A DNA stretch of 64,000 bases from Escarpia spicata (lineage: Eukaryota > Annelida > Polychaeta > Sabellida > Siboglinidae): positions 34,318,792-34,382,791 of the forward strand of contig OZ023207.1 in NCBI GenBank assembly GCA_963995525.1. Direction: 5' to 3'. Below the pieces are notes generated by a model that saw only the letters and a list, made by a program, of their open reading frames with translations, had not been told where the DNA came from and searched no databases. Position numbers and translations under genes: made by a program. Positions 35,848 to 46,346 of the stretch are shown here, in pieces; position 1 is the stretch's first letter; each line of letters begins with the position of its first letter.

Positions 35848-35879
35848 GTTCCCCGGATATTGACAGTTCCTAGTACATC

Positions 35880-36200
35880 ACTGGTCGCTAGGCGGCAGCA
35901 CGATATATAGTAAATATCACAATAATTATATCGCAATTAGCCTTTTCGGGTGTTTTTGTTCTCGTCTGTCACCTTATGAATTTTGTTGTATGCAAACCAT
36001 TGCCGTCTAATCATGTGGCTGTATTTTCCTAATAATATTACGGTACTTCATGAAATATAATTTTTGCATAGATGCAATGCCTTCATGTTTGCTATAATCA
36101 TAACACAAATATTACCACTCGATAGCATTATGTTTACGTGTAAATTATCCATATCGCTTCTTTTAGCAGGATAGTTTTTCTGTCATCAACCATGGTTTTG
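35880..36200 (+). mobile_element. LINE 5' leader fragment inside the right arm
   Basis: GTATGCAAACCATTG (35988), TTTTGCATAGATGCAATG and CTTCATGTTTGCTATAAT align in order with 21886-22010. CTTTTAGCAGGATAG at about 36160 aligns with the start of the 2A-like motif at 22054. Confidence 0.65.
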
Positions 36201-36352
36201 ATGGAAAGATGATGGAATTAGGTTTCTGCTATTGGATCCAATGATGGTTCATTAATACACTGCTATTTCATATGTCCCTGTATCGTATACCTGCTCTTTC
36301 ACCTGTCCCTGTATCGTATACCCTCTACTTAATTTATTCAATGAATTTTAGT

Positions 36353-36480
36353 CTGACCATTTTGCATTACGATACACACACACTCAAATATATATATATA
36401 TATATATACATATGTATATATATATGTATATATATATATATAATATATATATTAGTGGAAATATATATATTTCCATTAAT
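36353..36480. repeat. (AT)n tracts with small inverted repeats
   Basis: AT tracts end in ATTAGTGGAAATATATAT and its inverse TTTCCATTAAT. The left arm has the same block at about 32734-32763. Confidence 0.85.
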
Positions 36481-36486
36481 GTGGTT

Positions 36487-36731
36487 ATCGGGAGACTTTG
36501 TTTGCGGTTTTCGGGAGACACTTAACTGTCAGGAGACCTCGAGTAGGTCTCCCGATAGATATTTGACATTATCTAATATATACTTCTGTTTTTAATAATT
36601 AAACGCGTGTTGTATAAAAGGTTGTTAGTTTATGCTACTAAACATTTCTTAAACAAATATTATAATTTACAACGTTGTTATTAGCGATAAACAGCGTGAT
36701 CTATTTTGATCACACAGACTTTCGGGAGACC
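36487..36731. repeat. cluster of five GTCTCCCGA motifs
   Basis: The octamer CGGGAGAC or its complement occurs at about 36489, 36513, 36533 (one mismatch), 36550 (inverted) and 36723. The mirrored set lies at 32484-32720. The arrangement resembles subterminal repeats of a DNA transposon, but no transposase is present. Confidence 0.7.
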
Positions 36732-36889
36732 TACAAAATATGGAAATAAAATTCGAAAAACCATGTATATTCTCTTTGAAATTTAGTCAGTGTGCTTACT
36801 ATCAATACTTTGATGTATGTGTAAAATTTAGATACTAGGGCATATGAAACAAAAATATATACATTTTTGCATTTTATGAGCGCCTCCGC

Positions 36890-37006
36890 TGACTCTTCGC
36901 GTGTTGGTTGTTCTTGGAGTATCAATGAAGCCACGTCATTTACCGTCCTTGCCCAGTCTAACCAATGACTGACGAGCTCGCCATTTTTGGGAAGCACTGT
37001 TTGACG
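36890..37006 (+). promoter_or_regulatory. possible promoter and non-coding first exon in the right arm
   Basis: A GC-rich patch in AT-rich DNA contains an inverted-CCAAT-type box (ACCAATGACTGA, 36960) and a YY1-like CGCCATTTTTGG (36980). It is followed by a good 5' splice site (GACG|GTGAGT, intron from 37007). It points toward the possible exons at 38.9-39.9 kb. The left arm holds the mirror copy pointing outward on the minus strand. Motif-only evidence. Confidence 0.25.
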
Positions 37007-38926
37007 GTGAGTTTTGTCAGTTGTGTTATTGTGTACTGTTTGAAGTGTAAATACGACTTTGTGTTTAGATCAAAGTACAAAAAAAAGTAAAAGAATATGC
37101 GTGAATGTGCATGAACTGCCACCCAATCTCTGGATGACAATGCTAAAGTAAAATTCCAATCAGTATAATTATATTTCATAAACTTATATAGATAAAGTCA
37201 TGGTTTACCGCATATAAATTGTAATAAATCATGTGTAGGAGGCCCTACATCAATAACGATTTGTGGCAACTCATCATTTTACCTTCTTATCGTCCCCCAA
37301 AACATTTGGTAAAGATGGGAGTTTGGTTCCCCAAACAGGTGGGAGATGGGAAGTTGACAGCTAAAACGAGTGCAGAAATATTAACAAACAGAAAAGTAAT
37401 ACAATGTCAATTACTGATTTCGTGCACCTTGTGACTTGTCATCTATACAAAACAAGTTACACTGATGGTAGTGAATGAAGATATGCCCATGGTTATAAAC
37501 AAAGTTCTGTAGGCTGTAGCTGTCAGTTCAGCATACTACTGGTGGAGGCACAAATCGTGCGCCATAATCAAATGCTAATGTTTTATGCCGTTTTATCACA
37601 AACTTTATCACATTCTTCCGTAAGATCCGTAAGATATCTATGTGCTAATTCTGGAACAGCTATTGTGTCAATTTTTTTCTCAAAAAGACTTGCACAAATT
37701 GTTCTGAGTGTAGACTGTAGTACTTACGAAAATAGACCGGCGGAATTCAAATATCATAAAAGACGCCATGGTAAAAATCATGCGTCCTATCTGCGCTGTG
37801 TAAATCCCTATGTGGCCAGAACGTGTCACGGGAAACAGTGCCAGATCAGACAGTGTATTAAAATAGGCTAAGTCGCCTAAGAGCATTAAGAATGCATGAT
37901 TTCAGTGACACGGTTTTTGACCTGGCACGAATTTTCCGGTCGTGACTTACGAAAGTGAAAAACGCCAATTGGCAATTCCTGAACTGCTGTTTAATCGCCC
38001 ATACACTGCAACGGCAAGCCTGCCAATTGTAGTGGTATTAAACTTAGTTGTTTATGTTTTACCATCATTACATTTTGTTTTATATGAACTATTGTATGAG
38101 CGGGTGATTATTAATGTACACATATATGTTTGCGCATGGATTACCCAACACCATCAGTTAGATGTGAAAATAATGTTTATTAACTATCAAGTGCCTTCAT
38201 AGCCTTAGCCTTAGCCTTAGGCTTAGGCTTAGGCTTAGGCCATTGCCAAGCAGAACTAGAAGTGCTGCAGTTCGTGTGTTCGAAAATGGCAATGACTATT
38301 CCACTTGTCTCTTATCATCCCCCAAAAATGTGTTGTAATTTAAAGAGTACGCTCTACTTAGTGTTTAATTTAGGGTTAGTTTTATGTTTAAGTTTGGGAT
38401 TATGGTTAAGATTATAGTTGAGACCTATACAATCCACGTCCCTATTTACTGCGAGTCAGGTCCATGTCCTTACTCCTAGTCAGTCTGACTCTACAGCTAT
38501 TTCACAAATTTACCTGGATGTCGATTACTAATCTACTTAAATATTAGCATTAAACATATTTAAACGCTTATAAACTAATTATAATACATGTTTACTGTTA
38601 CATGCAGGTCCTTTCTAATGTTAGTGTACATAGCCAGATATGTCGGACAAATATTCCGTTCTCTAATATTCATTGGGTATATTTTAAGGTCATCTACATT
38701 TAGTAGGATTAATCGCGTAGACGTACAACAATAATCTACAAAGTGTTGTTAGTATTTTGAAGTTAATGTTTGCATTAATACTAAAATATACGTGTCTTGT
38801 AGATTCGTAGTATATTGTTGTTATACTGTTAATGAATAATCGTGTTTTCACATACTCTCTCCCGTTGACACTCTACACTGTTCAACTATGTAATGTGAAT
38901 AATTGTATTTGTGCATACAGTGTTTT

Positions 38927-39900
38927 CCTTTCACAATGTCTTCCCTTCCAAACAGTGTAGTGTCTCTGCCCGCTGCGATATGTCCCACTGCGTTGTCTTC
39001 CCAGTCGTCAACTGAGTCAATTTTAACATATGAGACATCTTTCAACTCATCTGTGACATCTTCCGAATTCACTCCAAATGCAGATCTTTCTCAGAATTCC
39101 GGTAAATATCAATGACAAAAACCCTATCAAAATAGCACAAGGTTTGTTTATTCATAATATATGACGTGTTCCAAAAAGGCAGCCTATAATTGCATATACT
39201 ATGTGTGACTTTTTAAATATTAGCATGAATATAAAAAAACGGTTAATGTATCTTAATATTTGATTTAGGTTGTTTTGGTGGGAAAGCCAATGTAACTGCA
39301 ATTATCGGTCAGCACTTTCTTACTGCGATTTGTTGTTATAAATGTTACGATTCAATTATTCTATAAAATAATGATCAACTTATTTTTATAGCCCGAATGA
39401 AGTGGACTCCGAAAATGACACGGAAGCTTCATGACAAATTCCATCATTGGATAACACTTCCAAGTCCACACCGGAATCTTCCAGTTAAATTTAAAAAAAA
39501 TTCAGATTGCTCCATATATATAATTGTGTTCAATACATACGTAACACTTAAACATCCATTCATTATACATTTCCACGCATATACCTTTCGCTACTTAATT
39601 ACTATGATAAAAATAATTATGACGTCTTGTGCTGCGCCTTTATCTGCCAAATAATATCTGCGCTCATAATCCGTGTTCCAAATATGATCGTTTGACCACT
39701 AGATCGGTAGAGTCTATTACAACAGAATATATTTAAAATAATTAAATTATTATCCTTTCTCGGGGAAGCATGTGGTAGAAAGCTTCATGGAAGAAGAGGG
39801 ACTAACAATGGAATACCTGAAACTGAGGTCGAAGTTGCTGAACGAACAGAAGAAAGAGCAGGCACGGATTCAAAAGACTGGTTGTTATATGCTGGAGTAA
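38927..39900 (+). CDS. possible three-exon small gene just outside the inverted repeat
   Basis: Three exon-like segments are visible. The first, after an acceptor at about 38926 (GCATACAG), has ATG at 38938, a Ser/Thr-rich reading (SLPNSVVSLPAAICPT...) and a donor at 39102 (TCCG|GTAAAT). The second follows TTTTTATAG at 39391 and reads MKWTPKMTRKLHDKF. The third (39769-39900) reads ESFMEEEGLTMEYLKLRSKL then NEQKKEQARIQK and stops at TAA. It is a charged helix of the type found at the C-terminus of MADF/Myb-SANT-like proteins. Phase is compatible from exon 1 to exon 2; I could not close exon 2 with a convincing donor. I do not recognise the protein. It may be a host gene, a domesticated transposase accessory protein, or chance. 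Confidence 0.25.
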
Positions 39901-40431
<531 letters not shown>

Positions 40432-40740
40432 GTCCTCACTTTCTGTATTTGACCAAGGAGAGAAACACGTTATTGTTTTATATATGATATGCATGCTGCG
40501 GCTAGAGAAAACAAAAGCCAACCATTTGTTTATCTTTGTGTAGAGGTGACGGATATTGATGCGATTTTGCAGACGATCGAACTTTCTTGGGAAGCCATTC
40601 GAATATCTATATTTTCACGTGTGCCAAGATCATTTTGAAGTTTCACAGTTGGTGAATAGCAAAAGAAGCAAACAGTGTATTTTCTTTGGAGTGGTGTCCA
40701 CAACCTATTTGCTATTTGTTGTTAAATTACCTACCAAAGA

Positions 40741-40930
40741 ACACACACACACGCACGCACGCACGCACGCACGCACACACACACTCACACAATACAGGTA
40801 AATTAGATCATGCATATTTAGCTTAGGGGTGGGTATACCATAATGTTTTATTCAAAGAAACAGAGAGAAATAAAGAGAGAGAGAGAAAGAGAGAGAGAGA
40901 GAGGAAGGGCACGAGGGAGGAAGAGAGGGA
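40741..40930. repeat. (CA)n/(CGCA)n and (GA)n microsatellites
   Basis: ACGC units sit inside a CA tract at 40741-40790. A purine tract AGAG follows at about 40862-40930. Confidence 0.95.
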
Positions 40931-42950
40931 TGATGTGAGGGGAGACGAAGAAGGTGAATGAGCAAGGGTAACATAGGGATAAGTGTCAAAACATCGCCGC
41001 TGTTGAAGAAGGTTCTCTGGCCGCTTTCGGGTAACCAGAATAAATGAACATTCTTTGTTTCTGCGTTGTGACGCATTACCTCTCCATTATTGAGGAATAA
41101 ATATGTTGTCAAATATTGCCGGATATATGACCATGAAACTGCGTGTCAAAGTAGATCAGCAATGTTGGCAAACTGTGATTGGTTCTACATTATGTATAAA
41201 GTCCGAAGTAGACTGCATCATTGTCTCCTGAAATTCCTGACGACGCATCTGTCTGTCCTGCCGGTGTATATTTAATAACAGACTATGCATCGAATTCTTT
41301 TATCAACATTTTTTTCCATGCTGTTTTGAAGAACAATACTAACTACTTCACAACTTTAAAAGGGAGACTCACTGAAATATTGAAGTTTTCACGTGGGTAA
41401 ACATGTAAATCGGCGCAGCATACGCAAGGACAATAAGCAAACGAGCACAATATATTTCGGCTGTTTAACATTATAAATGCCCGTTTTTAAGTGTGTTTAT
41501 GGTGCACACAATAAATGTATTTGTTTTCAAAATAACGCATACTTATGAATATGTATACATATGCGAAAGCACATATAAACATAATTATCCGAGCGCTGTT
41601 TTGGTGAAGCCGGTGTTCTACACTATTCAAAAGTTATACCGCTGCGTAGTTCTCCTAGCTAACCGTTCGCTGGCGACGATATTTGCGGGGCTTCACTTTT
41701 CAACCAATATTTAGGCTGAGTGTTTCCTCTTTCTGTTTCAATTATATTTTATGCGATACTATAGACCCGTTACAATGTTGCTCCAATCTAAGGGTGATAA
41801 ACAACAACAAAGGTAGCTATCACAACTTTTATTGTCTTTTGCGAAAATGCGATATTTTTTTATATAACCCGTGATTTCAGATATTTACATATGGCTCTAT
41901 CATATGTTATAAATTAAAGACAATCGATACTCTTAGCATATAATGTATTTACTCCATATAAGTCGATTACAAGAAAACACTGTTGTGCAAATTTAGGAGC
42001 AAATATGTTTATAAGCAAATTCAAAACTCGTTATATCGATCCAGTCCTCAGAATGTCACCATATTTCGTCTTCAAAGGTATGAAACATGCTAATGAAATC
42101 ACAAAATAATGAATAATTTTGACTTACACCACTTAACAATGTTTGATCAGGATAACCATTATGAGGTGCTACTAAATACATAATCAATGTCTTTGAATAT
42201 TTGGAATACATTTCCAAAGGTGAAACTTTAAAATAACTCACAAAATTAATCCTATATATATATTCAGCGTTGCATACTTTACAGGATATTAGAAGTGTGA
42301 TTACCTTTATTTACTTTATATTAGAGTGATAACTTATACATTTTAATGTTGACATTCCCAAGAAAATATAAATTGCAAGACACGCGCGTCGCACGCCACA
42401 TTTCAAATGTGTTACGTGATGCACGTTGGCCAAATTAAATAGTGTGCTTAAAACGCTGTGTTAAATGAGGATCTAGTCTACAACGTGTACCGCTTGATTA
42501 AGATTGAATGGTTTGACTTTGCAAATGTAACGTAACAACCTAGTATGCGATTATCCAATCGTTTTCTTAAGAAGCATTTTCTCTCCGTACTTGTCCCGCA
42601 GGTAGGTTTTGAAGCGGATATACTCTTTGTGTCCACATCTGCAACCAAACAATCATGTAGCGTAGGGGTTGATGAAATGAAAGTATCAATCATCCATGCA
42701 CACTTACCAATAATAATTAATAGTTAATACTAATAACGTCAAGGATATTAGGCAGCAAGGTGAATCCGGTAAATGTGCTTAGAAATAAATTTTCGTTCCG
42801 ACTTCTTGGGAACTAAGAATTCGATGCGGCATTAAACAGTAAATAACCTGTCCAACAACCTACTGCTAAAAGTTTAACTCGAATTTATGTCGGACTATTG
42901 CGTTTTGTTGGCAGGGCAGTAAATTTCGAATCTAGACTACTCAGGATCTC
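40931..42950. other. no gene recognised
   Basis: Several short open frames on both strands, none with recognisable motifs. The frame at 42545-42727 (VGFEADILFVSTSATKQSC) is unassigned. Confidence 0.45.
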
Positions 42951-42959
42951 ATTTTACGG

Positions 42960-43215
42960 CATATGGCGCGTTAAAAGGCTGCGTCCACGTCGAAATGAAT
43001 TATGTCGTCGATTCGGGAAAAACGCGTTTAATGCGCCCAAGACGGGTTCGGCCCACCACGGATCACGCAGACGGATGGTTCCGCCTGGATGTTTCGGCCC
43101 ACGCCAACGGATATTTCAAAAATCCACTGTGCGGTGTCGGATGTTTCGGCCAAGGCTATAGCGGGAATTCAAAACGGAAACAATCTAAGGACGGACGATT
43201 CGGCTCACGTTGTGT
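42960..43215 (+). repeat. GC-rich island with a degenerate repeated motif
   Basis: Much more GC- and CpG-rich than its surroundings. GGATGTTTCGGCCCA-like units recur at about 43041, 43087, 43138 and 43193 (spacing 46-55 bp), with half-units between. All three plus-strand frames are partly open, and none resembles a known protein. It could be a degenerated minisatellite or a fragment of a GC-rich element. Confidence 0.45.
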
Positions 43216-43250
43216 GTAGTTTTATTACATCAAAAATAAAGTGTGGTCGA

Positions 43251-43390
43251 AATACGCACGTCGAAGTAGTTCTAAGTAATATACTAATTATTTAAACATT
43301 TACCGAGTTCCCATGGAGAATACGCAAGTCGAAATTGTTGCAAATAATATAATAATTCTTTAAACAATTACCAGTTAAAATACGCAATCC
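43251..43390. repeat. tandem repeat, units of 60-68 bp
   Basis: Units start AATACGCA at 43251, 43319 and 43379 and share GTCGAA, TAATAT and TTTAAACA. The third is cut after about 12 bp. Confidence 0.8.
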
Positions 43391-43589
43391 GTTTGGTATA
43401 AGTAAGGAATGGTTAATGAATTATATAAAGGCCATCTGTTGGCACACTTGGTTGCTTGATAACTAATCAATGACACGCCTACGACCTTGTGCTGACATAT
43501 CCCTAATGGGTGTCCTTAGTACCGTCAAAGTACGTTATATGTTATTATGTTATGATTCAGGAGAGTCAAAGAGGTAAACCTGTGTGTTA

Positions 43590-44740
43590 CAAAGATGATG
43601 ATGATGATAATAATGATAAGGAAACTTATTTGCGCGTAAATCCTCGGAAAACATGCTCAGAGGCGCATCAATACAAAAAGGTTAGTCAATATCAGAATCG
43701 ATAAAATATATTAAAGTCGTCAACACATGGATCGATACGCCAGGGCAAATAATTCAGAAGAGGCACTGCGTGAGATAACCGCGGATACCGAGTCACAACC
43801 CTCGCAATTATGCAGACGTTTGAACCTAGTTATATCCTTAAGGACAATATTGTGAAAAAAGGGAATTACAATAGTCAGGCCTACTCAGATAGTTTTTGGA
43901 CCAGAAAGAGGCAAATAACGGTGAATACGTCATAAATCACGAATCTCATAATAACAGCATCGACAAGTTTGAGAAATATGCCGTCTAAAATTGAAATTAT
44001 CATCACAGATTCCATGCATAAGGTGCCGGCGTAACATACTGGATGGGCATAGGTGTGGGAAAAAGCTTTTAATTTTGTAACGCTGCCACTGTGTGCCAAT
44101 TATAAGAAACTCTATTTTTATCAGCATTTAACTTTAATGTACTCTCAGCCATCGAAACGAAAAAATCATTAGTCATAATCATATCTAAGGAGCAATAATT
44201 ATTAGTATTAGTCGTAGATAAAGAAACATAAAGCTGGGTATCATCTGCATACAGATGATGGTTTAGATTATCATGATGATAGTTATATGTTAATAACAGA
44301 GCTTAGTGGTGTGGTGTAGAGAGTGAAAAGCAAAGGCCCAAGAACAGAACCATGGGAACACCAAAAAAAAGACGGCAGTGCAGCCAAAAAGCATTTCCCA
44401 ATCTTAATGGTTTGGTATATGTCGGTTAGGTATGAAGAAAAACCAGTTCCGTGCTGTGCCAGATAAGCCGTACCACTTTGATAAACGTTTGATTAGAATG
44501 TTATGTATATCAAGTAAGGTTAGGGCAGTCACTTTACCATTGTCAATGTTTAAGTTAATATAATTATGTACTTTAAAAAAGTCGTTTATGTTGAATGAAA
44601 TTGTTTATATGCTGATTGTAATCCACAGTGATGCATTGACGATATTTGTTATAGGTATGAGTACTGTATCGAGACATGTTTGTGCAGGGAATTTATTTTA
44701 ATAAACATGTAAAATTACCGACATCATCGTATAAATTTGT
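43590..44740 (-). mobile_element. L2/CR1-like LINE, 3' half
   Basis: The minus strand reads a palm piece (WYGLSGTARNWF, about 44440), then the GVP-S-x-LG region altered to GVPMVLFLG (about 44350). [16 protein letters not shown] (about 44240) contains the catalytic YADD. Then come TLKLNADKIEFLIIG (about 44110) and FNFRRHISQTCRCCYYEIRD (about 43950). The canonical D-x-S-x-A-F-D segment is deleted (TLLDIHNILIKRLSK). The untranslated end with GCGCCTCTGAGCATG and an (ATC/ATT)n tail lies at 43590-43700. Family identity with the 47-52 kb and 55-57 kb copies is clear at both protein and 3' UTR level. Frameshifts make it inactive. Confidence 0.85.
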
Positions 44741-45801
44741 TGTAGTACAACGTGATCAATATTACTGCTTACTGTTTTACACTATTTTATCTTGTGATTT
44801 TTCTATTGACGTACATGTTCCATCATGCAATGTGTGATTGCTACTTTCTTTCACAGTGTATTCGGTTGATGGGCCCTTACACCTTCCAGCACACCAGAAA
44901 TATGTCACACATACTAAGGTCTTCGTCCATCACATTTTGCATAAATATGTTGATATTGTTTATAAAATATATTGTGATTGTTATCTTTAAGTGATTTCTA
45001 CTTGGCCGATTATGAATTGGTATGAAACAGCGCAAATTCTTTAAAGAAAACTCTAGTCTGAATACGGAGTTGAGTCTGAGTTTGACTCTGAGTACGGTTT
45101 ATCACACCGGGCCCTCTGTTAGAAGTTTGATAGAAATATGTGGCGTTTGATTGACCTGTATCCTAAGCTTGTTCCCGGGTTCAGTACGTGTGGCGTGTGT
45201 ACCATGAAGACGTCCGGAAGTACGACGAAGTTGAATCTGCAACATGAACATAATACCAAACTACATGTATTGGTGCAACGTAGTTCCTGGACATAAATAA
45301 CACACCACTGATTTGTTTCCAGAATAGTTACAAAATACCAACTTGGACAAAATGTCCGCAAGTTTCTCCTATGCGTGTTCATCAGAACGTTGTAACGACG
45401 AAGGTAGAAAAGCTATATTAACGGTGTGCCATTGTGGCAGTACGTTGAAATCAATTAGCGAGAACAGGTTATTTTAGGTCAATACGTTAAATGTTTATTT
45501 GTTTATTTACTGATTTCATGACATCGTGGTTGGTAGAAGTATAAAGTGTGTTGTCTACAGATTATGTCTGCATAAGAAAAGGCAATATCATTTTGAGCTC
45601 AAGGTATTATCTCGATTTTTGATAAATAAATACAAATTGAGATACAATTTTAACCTCTTAGTTGACGTATCCCATGCTATTTTACATCAACCAGGGAGTG
45701 AAAGTATTGATTATCTGGCCAAGCATTGATCCCACCTTGTGAAGTCGTAACTCGTTTGTATTGATAAGTTTCAATGTTTATAAGCAAACGTGACGTATTT
45801 G
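44741..45801. other. no gene recognised
   Basis: A triplet-like patch (GAGTCTGAGTTTGACTCTGAG, about 45069) is the only structure. The minus-strand frame 45119-45382 has no motif. Confidence 0.45.
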
Positions 45802-45819
45802 GATGCGCATGCATACCGG
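45802..45819 (+). promoter_or_regulatory. GATGCGCATGCATACCGG motif upstream of an ATG
   Basis: The motif lies 22 bp before the ATG at 45841. A 16/18 match occurs at 61696-61713 at the start of the P2X7-like locus. The GCGCATGC core resembles an NRF1-type half-site. A shared promoter element or a shared repeat end are both possible. Confidence 0.3.
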
Positions 45820-45840
45820 CGGCGGAAGTAGCGTCTGTGT

Positions 45841-46128
45841 ATGGCGAGCGGCTTGTTGAAATTTAATGACTCGTCGAGTAAAAGCGAATTCGCGGCAGGA
45901 AATTATTATTATCTGTCTAAACTTCGTCTAAGTACCGGCGAGAAGCTACCTGCCCTACTATGTTCCCCCATATCCACCTTTGCCTTAACACGGGGAGTTT
46001 TAATATACCCACGGGAACAAGGGAGCGTACACGAGGACGCTTACAATTATGTTGGATGTGGCCATGTACAGAGAGTAAACTATTATTTAATAAACGACAA
46101 CGACAGGGAAAAAGACAACACTGTATAA
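45841..46128 (+). CDS. unassigned open frame, possible first exon
   Basis: A GC-richer patch with ATG in fair context (TGTGTATGGCG) encodes 95 residues (MASGLLKFNDSSSKSEFAAG, then NYYYLSKLRLSTGEKLPALL, VHEDAYNYVGCGHV). The overlapping frame from 45960 also has balanced composition (LCLNTGSFNIPTGTRER), so a frameshift near 45960 is possible. I recognise no domain. The plus orientation and position just upstream of the Polinton polymerase leave open whether it belongs to that element. Confidence 0.3.
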   Translation: MASGLLKFNDSSSKSEFAAGNYYYLSKLRLSTGEKLPALLCSPISTFALTRGVLIYPREQGSVHEDAYNYVGCGHVQRVNYYLINDNDREKDNTV

Positions 46129-46326
46129 GTTATGGGTGTGCGTCAAAAAATCAACTGGCGAACATACTCATGTCACACTGTATATATTTGGCAGGGTGCC
46201 TTAGCATTAGAGTGAGTAAAACTTTGTATTCTTTCTTGTGTGCGTTGCTATTAATTAAAAAAACCATTATATTACTTTCTAATCCATATCAGTAGTAGGC
46301 ATAGTGACAACTTTCAAATAATTAAA

Positions 46327-46346
46327 TATATATATATATATATATA
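46327..46346. repeat. (AT)n at the left edge of the polymerase remnant
   Basis: A short AT tract directly precedes the first readable polymerase residues, so the 5' end of the polymerase is lost at a microsatellite. Confidence 0.85.

Larger units (their letters stand above)
35848..38896 (-). repeat. right arm of giant inverted repeat
   Basis: Inverted counterpart of 30342-33452. Arm-specific differences show it is not a copy made by sequencing. There is a 12 bp insertion near 37670 (ATTTTTTTCTCA), a 14 bp insertion near 37183 and a 31 bp tandem duplication at 36273-36330 (TGTCCCTGTATCGTATACC twice). The AT tract is shorter and the second half of the 43 bp fold-back is absent. The outer edge ends at TATGTAATGT, after which single-copy sequence with a possible exon begins. 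Confidence 0.95.

Noticed and set aside
30342..38896. Reading the giant inverted repeat as a missed-adapter or assembly hairpin
   Set aside because: The arms differ by about 2% plus several arm-specific indels and enclose a 2.4 kb unique spacer; a technical hairpin would give identical arms with no spacer.
30342..38896. Reading the giant inverted repeat as a DNA transposon with 3 kb terminal repeats
   Set aside because: I see no target-site duplication at the outer ends and no transposase, and the inner ends cut through a gypsy LTR and integrase. Not fully excluded without a genome-wide search.
42056..42727. Short frames near 42.1-42.7 kb as exons
   Set aside because: No splice-site pairing or recognisable protein; composition matches the surrounding non-coding DNA.
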